DNA of 64,000 nt from Chromatiaceae bacterium (GTDB lineage: Bacteria > Pseudomonadota > Gammaproteobacteria > Chromatiales > Chromatiaceae). Positions 19,771-28,633 of the stretch are shown here, piece after piece. Numbering within the stretch: position 1 is the first letter of the stretch; every line of letters begins with the position of its first letter. A program made the translations under genes and the position numbers. The DNA lies in assembly GCA_024235315.1 (NCBI GenBank), contig JACKMP010000008.1, positions 62,001 to 126,000 on the forward strand, read 5' to 3'. The notes below the pieces were generated by a model. The model was not told the origin of the DNA and ran no database searches. It was given only the letters and a program-made list of their open reading frames with translations.

Positions 19771-20567
19771 CAGACTTTTTCCTGCATTTTCACTTCATGC
19801 GCCGCGGTTCCCTGTGCGGCAGGTTCGCGCCAGCGCACGGCGAAGCCATGTGCATACCGCATATCGATGCGCTCCGGGCGTCGTGCCGGTTGCGCGACCA
19901 GACTGGGATAGACCCGGAAGAACTGAGCCAGCCGATAACCGACGTTCTCGCGACCGAGCGACAGTGTCAGTCCGTCGTCGAACCGAACCCACCAGTGACG
20001 GCGTTCGTCCAGGCGGACCTCGCGGATCTGCAGTTCGCGCGCATCTGCGGCGGACGCAGCGGTCTGCAGGAACTCGACCACGCGCTGTTCGCTTCCCGCC
20101 GGGCCGTCGAGCCTGACCAGCCCAAGGTGTCCGTCGAGCGACGGCGGCCTGAACACGCCACCGCCGATATTGATCAGCGCATCCTCACCCCAGCGTGCCA
20201 GTGGCACTTCCTCGGTCACCACCATGTTCAGCTTGTCCGGCCAGACACGACGGATGCTGACGTCGGCAACCCAGGGCATATCCAGCACACGGTTACGCAG
20301 CTTCTGCATGTCGCAACTGAAGAAGCCGCCATCGATCACCTCCACGACGGTCTTCTGGATCTCGTCCGGCTTGAGCTCGCGGAAATCACCTGTTACCTGG
20401 ATCACCCGCAATGGCAGGCGTCCAGGCTGTGACAGGTCGCGATAGGCAACGACGCCAAGGGCCGTTGTGGCGGCCAGCGCAGTCGCGCCAACAACCGCGG
20501 CCAGCCAGCGCCGTGGCGGCAGCTGCGTGCTATCCGTGTTCCGGCGCCTCGTGGATGCACTGGCCAT
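19770..20567 (-). CDS. ftsQ: Cell division protein FtsQ
   Basis: A 265-residue bitopic membrane protein of the FtsQLB complex. A basic cytoplasmic tail is followed by a transmembrane helix (about 21-43), the POTRA domain beginning with LRVIQVTGDFRELKPDEI, and the FtsQ beta domain (PWVADVSIRRVWPDKLNMVVTE). It overlaps ddlB by one base and ftsA by one base. Confidence 0.96.
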   Translation of the reverse strand: MASASTRRRNTDSTQLPPRRWLAAVVGATALAATTALGVVAYRDLSQPGRLPLRVIQVTGDFRELKPDEIQKTVVEVIDGGFFSCDMQKLRNRVLDMPWVADVSIRRVWPDKLNMVVTEEVPLARWGEDALINIGGGVFRPPSLDGHLGLVRLDGPAGSEQRVVEFLQTAASAADARELQIREVRLDERRHWWVRFDDGLTLSLGRENVGYRLAQFFRVYPSLVAQPARRPERIDMRYAHGFAVRWREPAAQGTAAHEVKMQEKV

Positions 20568-21490
20568 CAGCGCGCCTCCAGTGTCTGCGCGAGGATGCGC
20601 CAGACCAACTCGTTGAAATCGATGCCGACCGCCTTGGCCGCCATCGGCACCAGACTGTGGCCGGTCATCCCGGGCACGGTGTTGACCTCGATCACCCAGG
20701 GACGCTGCGCTTCGTCCATCAGGATATCGACCCGTCCCCAGCCGCTGGCGCCAACCGCATCGAATGTCCGCATGGCCAGCGCCTGCAATGCACCCTCCGT
20801 TGCCCTGTCCAGGCCACAGGGGATCAGATAGCGGGTGTCGTCGGCGACATATTTGGCGTCGTAGTCGTAGAACGCGTGCGTGGTCTCCAGCCTGATCAGA
20901 GGCAGTGCTTCGCGCCCCAGGATCGCCGCGGTGTATTCAGACCCTGTGACCCAACACTCGGCCATGACGTGACTCTGGTATTCGGCCGCCTTGGCCCAGG
21001 CACTGCGCAGCTGATCACGATCGTCCGCGCGCGACATACCGATGCTCGAGCCTTCGAGTGCCGGCTTGACCATCAATGGGAACCCCAGACCGCAGGCGGT
21101 TTCAAAATCTTCATCGTTCTGGATCAGGGTGAACCCCGGGGTCGGCAGACCCAGGGCATGGATCAGCAGCTTGGTGCGGTACTTGTCCATCGCAATCGCC
21201 GAGCCCATGACGCCGCTGCCGGTGTAGGGCAGACCGAGGATCTCGAGTGCACCCTGGATCACACCATCTTCACCACCGCGCCCGTGCAGGACATTGAACA
21301 CGCGATCGAACCCACCGGCCGCGAGCACCGAAAGCACGTCCTTGCCGACATCGATGCCATGTGCGTCGACACCACGTGCAAGCAGTCCTTCGAGTACCGC
21401 CCGGCCGCTGACCAGCGAGACCTCGCGTTCGGCCGCCCAGCCCCCCATCAGGACCGCAACTTTTCCGAAGACACTGGCGTCAGGCGTCAT
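20567..21490 (-). CDS. ddlB: D-alanine--D-alanine ligase
   Basis: A 307-residue ATP-grasp ligase making D-Ala-D-Ala for the peptidoglycan stem peptide. Landmarks: VAVLMGGWAAEREVSLVSG at the N-terminus, HGRGGEDGVIQG, the ATP-grasp strand LMVKPALEGSSIGM, and the C-terminal EVNTVPGMTGHSLVPM. It overlaps the murB stop by four bases and runs into ftsQ. Confidence 0.97.
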   Translation of the reverse strand: MTPDASVFGKVAVLMGGWAAEREVSLVSGRAVLEGLLARGVDAHGIDVGKDVLSVLAAGGFDRVFNVLHGRGGEDGVIQGALEILGLPYTGSGVMGSAIAMDKYRTKLLIHALGLPTPGFTLIQNDEDFETACGLGFPLMVKPALEGSSIGMSRADDRDQLRSAWAKAAEYQSHVMAECWVTGSEYTAAILGREALPLIRLETTHAFYDYDAKYVADDTRYLIPCGLDRATEGALQALAMRTFDAVGASGWGRVDILMDEAQRPWVIEVNTVPGMTGHSLVPMAAKAVGIDFNELVWRILAQTLEAR

Positions 21491-22383
21491 ACCGCATCTC
21501 CTGCCATATGCACTTCAGTACGCAGCTTCACACCGTGCACACGCTCGACCTGTGCGTGGACATAGTTGATCAGTTGCTCGATGTCCGCAGCACTGGCCTC
21601 ACCGGTATTGATGATGAAATTGGCGTGTTTGCTCGAGACTTGTGCACCGCCGATGCGATGCCCCTTGAGTCCGCTCGTCTCGATCAGGCGTGCGGCATGG
21701 TCGCCGGGCGGATTGCGGAACGTCGAACCACAGCTCGGCTGCCCGGTAGGCTGTGTGGCCGCACGCCTTTCCAACAGCGCGCGGATCGCTGCCTGTTCCT
21801 GTTCCACATCGCCACGCCCGAGGCACAGCGTACAGGCGATGAACCATTCGTCCGCCGGCCGTTCCACGTGACGATAAGCCACCACGAAGTCCGCAGGCGG
21901 GCGCTCGCGCACGACCCCGGCACGGTCGATCGTCGTAACACCCTCGACGATCGGCCAGGTCTCACCACCGAAGGCGCCGGCGTTCATCGCCAGCGCGCCA
22001 CCCATGGTGCCGGGTATACCGGCCAGGAAAGCGGCACCGGTGAGACCAGCACGCGCGCATTCACGCGCCACCTTTGCGCATGCCACGCCGGCCTCGACAT
22101 GTGCCCTGTCGCCGTCGATCTGCAGACCGTCCAATCTGCCCTGCAGCGCGATCACGGTACCCCGGAAACCGGCGTCGCGGATCAGCAGGTTGCTGCCCAG
22201 ACCCAGCCACAACAGCGGCTCATCCGCTTTCAGGGTTTGCAGAAACATCGCGAGATCACTGGCGTCTGCCGGCAGATACAGCTGCTTCGCCGGCCCGCCG
22301 ACGCGCCAGGTGTTATAGCGACGGAGTGGCTCACCGAGGCGCAGCTCACCTCGCAGCAACGGTTGTTGTGGTGCCGCCATCAT
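21487..22383 (-). CDS. murB: UDP-N-acetylenolpyruvoylglucosamine reductase MurB
   Basis: A 298-residue FAD enzyme that reduces enolpyruvyl-UDP-GlcNAc to UDP-MurNAc. Landmarks: the N-terminal NTWRVGGPAK, FAD motif LWLGLGSNLLIRDAGFRG, GIPGTMGGALAMNAGAFG, and the catalytic CGSTFRNPPGDHAARLIE. It begins with two Met codons (ATGATG); the first overlaps the stop of a small upstream ORF at 22380-22532. Confidence 0.97.
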   Translation of the reverse strand: MMAAPQQPLLRGELRLGEPLRRYNTWRVGGPAKQLYLPADASDLAMFLQTLKADEPLLWLGLGSNLLIRDAGFRGTVIALQGRLDGLQIDGDRAHVEAGVACAKVARECARAGLTGAAFLAGIPGTMGGALAMNAGAFGGETWPIVEGVTTIDRAGVVRERPPADFVVAYRHVERPADEWFIACTLCLGRGDVEQEQAAIRALLERRAATQPTGQPSCGSTFRNPPGDHAARLIETSGLKGHRIGGAQVSSKHANFIINTGEASAADIEQLINYVHAQVERVHGVKLRTEVHMAGDAV

Positions 22384-22532
22384 CTTGCGTCCTTGCCGGC
22401 CTTCGGCCGCGCCTGCCGCGACGACTGGCGCCGCGCCAGCGCCGTGCCGGAACGATCCTGCGCCGGCAGCCGCCCGGTCAGTCCCTCACCGCAACCCATG
22501 TGCAAGCGACGTGGCGTGTATTCGCGTCTCAT
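22380..22532 (-). CDS. Unrecognised 50-residue basic protein between murC and murB
   Basis: A 51-codon frame that fills the whole space between murC and murB. Its ATG overlaps the murC TGA (ATGA, 22532-22529) and its TGA overlaps the first murB ATG (ATGA, 22383-22380), the same junctions used by most genes in this cluster. The product starts MRREYTPRRLHMGCGEG, is rich in Arg, Gln and Gly, has one Cys and no membrane segment. I recognise no family. It may be a real small protein, or the frame may serve mainly to carry ribosomes to murB. Without it, murC and murB would be the only neighbours in the mur run separated by a large gap. Confidence 0.55.
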   Translation of the reverse strand: MRREYTPRRLHMGCGEGLTGRLPAQDRSGTALARRQSSRQARPKAGKDAR

Positions 22533-23959
22533 GGGCACATCGCCTCCGCCATAGCCGCCGCCACTGCCCCGATGTTTCCGGCACCCATGGTGACCACGAT
22601 ATCCCCATCGGCAACCAGGTCGCCAAGGATCTGGGGCAGATCTTCGACAACATCCAGAAACACCGGGTCGACCTGACCGCGCGCCCTGATGGAGCGGACC
22701 AGCGCACGACCGTCAGCCCCGGCGATCGGCGCTTCACCAGCCGCATAGACCTCAGCCAACACCAGGACATCGACCTTCGACAGCACGGCCACGAAGTCTT
22801 CGAAGGCGTCATGGGTGCGGCTGTATCGATGCGGCTGGAAGGCCAGCACCAGGCGGCGATCGGGCCAGCCGGCACGTACTGCCTCCAGGGTTGCCGCGAT
22901 CTCGCGGGGATGATGCCCATAGTCGTCGACCAGCATGATGTCGCAGTCGCCGATCCGGCATCCCTGCCTGGCCTGAAAACGCCGCCCGATGCCTTGAAAC
23001 GCCGCCAGTGCCGCGCGCATGGCCTCGACCTCGACACCCAGCTCACGTGCAACCGCGATCGCCGCCAGCGCGTTGAGCACATTGTGACGGCCCGGCATGT
23101 TGAGAGTCACATCGAAGGGCTCCTGCGCCTTGATGTGCACACGGAAGCGTGTAGTCATCCCGTTTTGTTGGATGTCCGCAGCGCGCACATCGGCATCGCC
23201 GCGCGTGCCGTATGTGACGACCTTGCGCGTCACCTCGGGCAGCAGCTCACGCACGTTGTCATCATCGATGCACATGACCGCCTGGCCGTAGAACGGCAGG
23301 TGATGCAGGAATTCGAGGAAGGTCGCACGCAGGCGCATGAAGTCGTTGCCGTAGGTGACCATGTGGTCTTCGTCGACATTGGTCACCACGGCGATCATCG
23401 GTTGCAGATAGAGGAACGACGCGTCGCTCTCATCGGCTTCGGCGACCAGGACCTCACCTTCACCCAGATGCGCATAGCTGCCGCGCGAGTTGAGACGGCC
23501 ACCGATCACATAGGTCGGATCCAGGCCGCCCTCGATCAGGATGCTGGCGGTCAGGCTGGTTGTCGTGGTCTTGCCATGCGTACCAGCCACCGCGATGCCA
23601 TATCGGAATCGCATGATTTCGGCCAGCATCTCGGCACGAGGCACGACCGGGATGCGCCGCTCGCGTGCCGCCCTGACCTCGGCATTGTCGTCCTTGACCG
23701 CACTGGATATGACGATCGCATCCGCACCACTGACATGCGCTGCCTCATGTCCGATATGAATGCTCGCACCCTGCTCTGCCAGCCGCTGGGTGGCAGCATT
23801 CTGTTTGATATCCGAGCCCGAGATCTCGTAGCCGAGATTGAGCATGACCTGGGCGATGCCATTCATCCCGGCACCGCCAATTCCGACGAAGTGCAGGCGG
23901 CGCATGCGGCCCATCGTCTCGGCGGCATAGCGACGTGGCCTGGTCGTGATCCCGGTCAT
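22529..23959 (-). CDS. murC: UDP-N-acetylmuramate--L-alanine ligase MurC
   Basis: A 476-residue Mur ligase adding L-Ala to UDP-MurNAc. It has the N-terminal Rossmann motif FVGIGGAGMNGIAQ, P-loop GTHGKTTTTS, EADESDASF, and DDYGHHPREI in the C-terminal domain. The start overlaps the murG stop (ATGA); a second Met 15 codons later would give the more usual short N-terminus, so the exact start is not certain. Confidence 0.97.
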   Translation of the reverse strand: MTGITTRPRRYAAETMGRMRRLHFVGIGGAGMNGIAQVMLNLGYEISGSDIKQNAATQRLAEQGASIHIGHEAAHVSGADAIVISSAVKDDNAEVRAARERRIPVVPRAEMLAEIMRFRYGIAVAGTHGKTTTTSLTASILIEGGLDPTYVIGGRLNSRGSYAHLGEGEVLVAEADESDASFLYLQPMIAVVTNVDEDHMVTYGNDFMRLRATFLEFLHHLPFYGQAVMCIDDDNVRELLPEVTRKVVTYGTRGDADVRAADIQQNGMTTRFRVHIKAQEPFDVTLNMPGRHNVLNALAAIAVARELGVEVEAMRAALAAFQGIGRRFQARQGCRIGDCDIMLVDDYGHHPREIAATLEAVRAGWPDRRLVLAFQPHRYSRTHDAFEDFVAVLSKVDVLVLAEVYAAGEAPIAGADGRALVRSIRARGQVDPVFLDVVEDLPQILGDLVADGDIVVTMGAGNIGAVAAAMAEAMCP

Positions 23960-25026
23960 GCCGCCAACTCCTCGCAGACATCCGCAACGCGCCCGGTCGC
24001 ATCGCGCTGCGCCATGCGATAGGCATGCCGCCCCATCGCATGCAGCAACGCGCGATCAGACAGCAGGGCCAGCAACAGCTGCGCAAGACTGCGCGCCGTC
24101 AGTTCGTGTTGCGGCAGCAGACGTGCCGCACCCGCCTCGGTCAGAAAACGTGCATTGGCTGTCTGGTGGTCATCCACCGCGTGCAGAAACGGCACCAGAA
24201 TGGCAGCGCGGCCTGCGGCCATCAGTTCAGATACAGTCAGTGCGCCGGCACGGCAGACCACGAGATCGGCCCAGGCATAGGCCTCCGCCATATCGTCGAC
24301 GAACTCGCTGACCAAGGCACTGACACCCTGTTGTCTGTAGGCCTCCGACGTCGCCTGCGCCTTGCCGCGACCCGCCTGGTGGCGAATCTCGGGCCGCGCC
24401 TCCGGATCGAGCTGCGCCATCGCAACAGGCAGGTTTTCGTTCAGTGCCTGTGCGCCCAGCGAACCGCCCACCACCAACAGGTGCAACGGACGATCGGCTG
24501 CGATCGGCGCCGGCTCGCCCATGCCCGAAATCTCACAGCGCACCGGATTTCCGGTCAACTGTGCCGCGGCACTGGACGGGAAGCTGCCAGGAAAGGCCTC
24601 GAGGACCCGAGTGGCCACGTGCGCAAGCCAGCGATTGGTCATGCCAGGTATGGCATTCTGTTCATGGATCACCAGTGGTGTACGCATCAGTCGACTCACC
24701 AGGCCACCAGGGCCGGTGACGAAGCCGCCCATGCCCAACACGACCTGCGGGCGGCGCAGGCGCAGCACCCGCCATGCCTGCCGCATGGCACGCAACAGGC
24801 GAAACGGCGCCAGCAATCGATCGATTGCGCCCTGACCGCGCAGGCGGAAGGCGGCGATGGTATCGAGCTCGAAGCCGTGTGCCGGAACCACGCGCGATTC
24901 GAAACTGTCCGGCGTACCCAGCCAGTTGACCTGCCAACCGCGGTCGGCAAGTTCGCGGGCCACCGCCAACGCAGGGAACACATGCCCGCCGGTGCCACCG
25001 GCCATGATCACTATGCGCGCTGCCAC
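23956..25026 (-). CDS. murG: UDP-GlcNAc:lipid I N-acetylglucosaminyltransferase MurG
   Basis: A 356-residue GT28 enzyme converting lipid I to lipid II at the inner membrane face. Landmarks: IVIMAGGTGGHVFPALAVA, GMGGFVTGPGG, HEQNAIPG, VVGGSLGAQALNE and CRAGALTVSEL. The GTG start at 25026 lies inside the last codons of ftsW (16-base overlap) and gives the standard length; the longer open frame upstream is an ftsW shadow. Confidence 0.96.
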   Translation of the reverse strand: MAARIVIMAGGTGGHVFPALAVARELADRGWQVNWLGTPDSFESRVVPAHGFELDTIAAFRLRGQGAIDRLLAPFRLLRAMRQAWRVLRLRRPQVVLGMGGFVTGPGGLVSRLMRTPLVIHEQNAIPGMTNRWLAHVATRVLEAFPGSFPSSAAAQLTGNPVRCEISGMGEPAPIAADRPLHLLVVGGSLGAQALNENLPVAMAQLDPEARPEIRHQAGRGKAQATSEAYRQQGVSALVSEFVDDMAEAYAWADLVVCRAGALTVSELMAAGRAAILVPFLHAVDDHQTANARFLTEAGAARLLPQHELTARSLAQLLLALLSDRALLHAMGRHAYRMAQRDATGRVADVCEELAA

Positions 25027-26183
25027 TGCCCCTCCTTGTCGTCGCCGGCGATCTGGTTTTCGTAGCGCACGCGCAGCAACAGGCCGACCGCAATGCAACA
25101 CACGATCAGGCTGTTGCTGCCATAACTGAGAAACGGCAGCGTCAGGCCCTTGGTCGGCAGCAGCCCAACGTTCACACCGATATTGATGAAGGCCTGCATA
25201 CCCAGCCACAGACCAAGTCCGTACGATACATAGGCGGCATAGCGGTCACCCCGAAGCTCGGCGCGCGCACCGATCGCGTAGCTGCGCCAAACGATCAGGC
25301 AGAACATGCCGATCACGACCAGGGTGCCGAGCAGGCCGAACTCCTCGCCGATGACCGCCATCACGAAGTCGGTGTGCGCCTCGGGCAGGTAGAACTGTTT
25401 CTGGATGCCATTGCCCAGGCCGACGCCGACCCATTCGCCCCGGCCAAACGCGATCAGCGCCTGCGCCAGCTGATAGCCAGAGTCCTGGGCATGCTCCCAG
25501 GGATTGAGGAACGTGGTGACACGTTCCAGGCGATACGGCGAGATCCACACCAGTGTCATCAGTGCGCCCACTGCCAGCGACAGCAGTGCCGCAAACTGCC
25601 ACAAAGGCGCGCCACCGAGAAACAGCATGCCGAAAGCCGTCATCAGCAACACCGCCGTGGTGCCGAAATCGGGTTGCAGCATCAGCAGTGAACAGGCGAT
25701 GACCAGCAGGAAGATCGGCTTGACGAAGCCCCACAGTGAGCTGGCCACTTCAAACTGACGACGCACCAGGTAGCCGCTCATGTACAGCACGACGAACACC
25801 TTCATGAACTCGGAGGTCTGCAGACTGAGCGGGCCGGCCGCGACCCAGCGCAACGCACCATTGGCCTCGCGACCCAGGCCCGGGACGAACACCAGCAGCA
25901 ACAGGGCCAGGCCGAGGAAATACAGGATCGTGCTCCATTGGCGCCACCAACCCATCGGCATACGGTAGGCAAGCCAGCCGGCACCCGCGCCCAGTGCCAG
26001 GGCGAGCAGGTGACGGTCCACGAAACGCAGTGCATCGCCGTCGTGGCTGCTCAGGTGCATCGACGCCGACGCCACCATGACGATACCAAGACCGACGAGA
26101 ACCATGACAGCTGCCAGCAACACGCCGTCCACGCCTGGCATTCGAATTTCCTGCATACCGCGCCGGTGAGCCATTGTCGTCAT
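25011..26183 (-). CDS. ftsW: SEDS glycosyltransferase FtsW
   Basis: A 390-residue polytopic membrane protein (about ten helices) of the SEDS family, the septal peptidoglycan polymerase working with FtsI. Landmarks: LQPDFGTTAVLLMTA, GYQLAQALIAFGRGEWVGVGLGNG, PEAHTDFVMAVIGEEFG, and LPTKGLTLPFLSYGSNSL. It overlaps murD by four bases. Confidence 0.97.
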   Translation of the reverse strand: MTTMAHRRGMQEIRMPGVDGVLLAAVMVLVGLGIVMVASASMHLSSHDGDALRFVDRHLLALALGAGAGWLAYRMPMGWWRQWSTILYFLGLALLLLVFVPGLGREANGALRWVAAGPLSLQTSEFMKVFVVLYMSGYLVRRQFEVASSLWGFVKPIFLLVIACSLLMLQPDFGTTAVLLMTAFGMLFLGGAPLWQFAALLSLAVGALMTLVWISPYRLERVTTFLNPWEHAQDSGYQLAQALIAFGRGEWVGVGLGNGIQKQFYLPEAHTDFVMAVIGEEFGLLGTLVVIGMFCLIVWRSYAIGARAELRGDRYAAYVSYGLGLWLGMQAFINIGVNVGLLPTKGLTLPFLSYGSNSLIVCCIAVGLLLRVRYENQIAGDDKEGQWQRA

Positions 26184-27541
26184 GCGGCAAGCCTCCTCAC
26201 CGCCTGCACGAAACGCTCGCCGCGCTGTGCGTAGTTGGTGAACATGTCGAAGCTGGCGCAGGCCGGCGACAACAGTACCCGGTCACCCGGCAGTGCCATC
26301 GCGGCGGCCCGGGCCACGGCGTCGTCCATGGTCCTTGCGCGAACGCTCGGCACCGACTCAGGCACCGCCGCGGCGATGCGCTCTGCGTCACGGCCGATCA
26401 GCACCACGCCGCGTGCGCAGGACTGGAGCACCGAGGTGAAGGCCGAGAAGTCGGCGCCCTTGCAGTCACCGCCGGCGATCAGCACGGTGCGCGAGGCATC
26501 GCCACGGTGCAGTCCATGCAAAGCGGCTATCGATGCGCCGAGATTGGTGCCCTTGCTGTCGTTGTACCAGCAGACGCCCTTGATCTCGGCGACGAACTGG
26601 GTGCGGTGCGGCAACCCGGGGAAGGCACGCAGGACCTCGAGCATGGCCGACAGATCGAACCCGAGTGCGGTGCCCATCGCCAGTGCCGCCAGCGCGTTGG
26701 CACGGTTGTGCATGCCGGGGATCTTCAGGTCCTCGGCTGCCAGCAGCGGCTGCTCACCCCGACACAGATAATCCTGTCCATCGATCGAGCACACGCCGAA
26801 CATCTTGACGTCCTGCGATTCGCCGAGGGTGAAGTACCAGACATCGTCGGCGCCCAGCATTGCAGCCACCACCGGGTCATCGGCGTTTAGTACACCAACG
26901 CCGGCACCGCGCATCACCCGTGCCTTGGCAGCCGCATAGGCATCGATGTCGGGATAACGATCCATGTGATCGGGGCTGACATTGAGCACCGTCGCGACAG
27001 CGGCCTGCAGCGACTCGGTGGTCTCCAGCTGGAAACTCGACAGCTCGAGAACATAGAGTTCGATATCCGGGTCGAGCAGATCGAGCGCCGGAGTGCCGAG
27101 GTTGCCACCGACGGCGACCCTGACCCCACTCGCCTTGGCCATCTCTCCCAACAACGTGGTCACTGTGCTCTTGCCGTTGGAGCCAGTGATCGCGACGACC
27201 GGCGCCGTGGCAACCCGCGCGAACAACTCGATATCACCGACCACCGGTACGCCGCGGTGCTGTGCGGCGGCGATCTGCGGCGTCGAAACCGGGACGCCCG
27301 GACTCACCACCAGACGCTCGACACTGTCGAACAGCTGATCATCGAATGGGCCGAGGAACACCGCAATGTCAGGGTACTCGGCATTCAGCGCGGCAAGCCC
27401 CGGTGGCTCGGTGCGGCTGTCGGCCACGGCCACCGGCACCCCCTGGGCAGCAAGAAAGCGGGCGCACGACAGACCGGTTACACCCAGACCCACGATAAGG
27501 GTCCTGGCGGTCATTTTGTCCTGTGCCATTGCTTGCGTCAT
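26180..27541 (-). CDS. murD: UDP-N-acetylmuramoyl-L-alanine--D-glutamate ligase MurD
   Basis: A 453-residue Mur ligase adding D-Glu. It shows LIVGLGVTGLSCARFLAAQG, the P-loop GSNGKSTVTTL, ELSSFQLETT, and NDSKGTN in the C-terminal domain. The first Met (27541) is used; later Met codons at residues 5 and 10 are also possible starts, since the conserved fold begins near residue 13. It follows mraY by 9 bases. Confidence 0.97.
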   Translation of the reverse strand: MTQAMAQDKMTARTLIVGLGVTGLSCARFLAAQGVPVAVADSRTEPPGLAALNAEYPDIAVFLGPFDDQLFDSVERLVVSPGVPVSTPQIAAAQHRGVPVVGDIELFARVATAPVVAITGSNGKSTVTTLLGEMAKASGVRVAVGGNLGTPALDLLDPDIELYVLELSSFQLETTESLQAAVATVLNVSPDHMDRYPDIDAYAAAKARVMRGAGVGVLNADDPVVAAMLGADDVWYFTLGESQDVKMFGVCSIDGQDYLCRGEQPLLAAEDLKIPGMHNRANALAALAMGTALGFDLSAMLEVLRAFPGLPHRTQFVAEIKGVCWYNDSKGTNLGASIAALHGLHRGDASRTVLIAGGDCKGADFSAFTSVLQSCARGVVLIGRDAERIAAAVPESVPSVRARTMDDAVARAAAMALPGDRVLLSPACASFDMFTNYAQRGERFVQAVRRLAA

Positions 27542-27550
27542 CGCCTTGCC

Positions 27551-28633
27551 TCAGCGGATCTTCAGACTGGCCAGACCGACCAGCACGAGGATGACGGTGA
27601 TAATCCAGAAGCGCACGATGACGCGCGGCTCCGGCCAGCCTTTCAATTCAAAATGATGATGCAGAGGCGCCATGCGGAAGATGCGCCGCCCGGTCAGTTT
27701 GAACGAGGCGACTTGCAGCATCACCGAGACCGTCTCGACGACGAACACGCCACCCATGATGAACAGTGCGATCTCCTGGCGAACTGCAACCGCCAGCGTG
27801 CCAAGCGCCGCACCCAGTGCAAGTGCTCCGACATCGCCCATGAACACCTGCGCCGGGTAAGCGTTGAACCAGAGGAAGCCAAGACCCGCACCCACCAGGG
27901 CGCCGCACAGCACGGCCAGTTCACCGACGCCCGGCAGGTGCGGAATCAACAGGTACCCGGCGATCTGCACATGTCCCGAGGCATAGGCGAATACACCCAG
28001 CGCGCCGGACACCAGCACCGTCGGCAGGATAGCCAGGCCGTCCAGACCATCGGTCAGGTTGACCGCATTGGACGAACCGACGATGACCAGGTAGCCAAAC
28101 AGGATGAAGAACGGACCGAGTTCCAGCACCAGGTCCTTCATGAACGGGAACAGCAGCTGTGTCTCGACCGGCAGTGTGGCGCCGGAATACAGGGCCACCG
28201 CGGCGGCAAAACCGAACAGCGACTGCCACAGGTATTTCCAGCGTGCAGCGAGGCCGCGAGAATCCTTCAGCACCAGCTTGCGATAGTCGTCCCACATTCC
28301 GATGGCACCGAATGCCAGCGTGGTCAACAGAACGATCCATACATAACGGTTGCCCAGATCTGCCCACAACAGGGTGGCCACCGCGACGGCGACCAGGATC
28401 AGCGCACCACCCATCGTCGGCGTCCCGGACTTCGACAAATGGGTCTGCGGCCCGTCATTACGCACAGTCTGGCCAATCTTGTAGCGGCTGAGGCGGCGGA
28501 TCATCGCCGGACCGACCATGAATGAGATGATCAGTGCGGTGAGCACTGCCAGGATGGTGCGCAGCGTGATGTAACGGAACACCAGGAACCCGGCATCGAA
28601 TTGCGACAGGTAATCGGCAAGCTGGATCAGCAT
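27551..28633 (-). CDS. mraY: Phospho-MurNAc-pentapeptide translocase MraY
   Basis: A 360-residue integral membrane enzyme (about ten helices) making lipid I from UDP-MurNAc-pentapeptide and undecaprenyl phosphate. Landmarks: the DD motif MWDDYRKL, SKSGTPTMGG, NAVNLTDGLDGLA, and MAPLHHHFELKGWPE near the C-terminus. Its ATG lies within the last codons of murF (7-base overlap). Confidence 0.98.
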   Translation of the reverse strand: MLIQLADYLSQFDAGFLVFRYITLRTILAVLTALIISFMVGPAMIRRLSRYKIGQTVRNDGPQTHLSKSGTPTMGGALILVAVAVATLLWADLGNRYVWIVLLTTLAFGAIGMWDDYRKLVLKDSRGLAARWKYLWQSLFGFAAAVALYSGATLPVETQLLFPFMKDLVLELGPFFILFGYLVIVGSSNAVNLTDGLDGLAILPTVLVSGALGVFAYASGHVQIAGYLLIPHLPGVGELAVLCGALVGAGLGFLWFNAYPAQVFMGDVGALALGAALGTLAVAVRQEIALFIMGGVFVVETVSVMLQVASFKLTGRRIFRMAPLHHHFELKGWPEPRVIVRFWIITVILVLVGLASLKIR

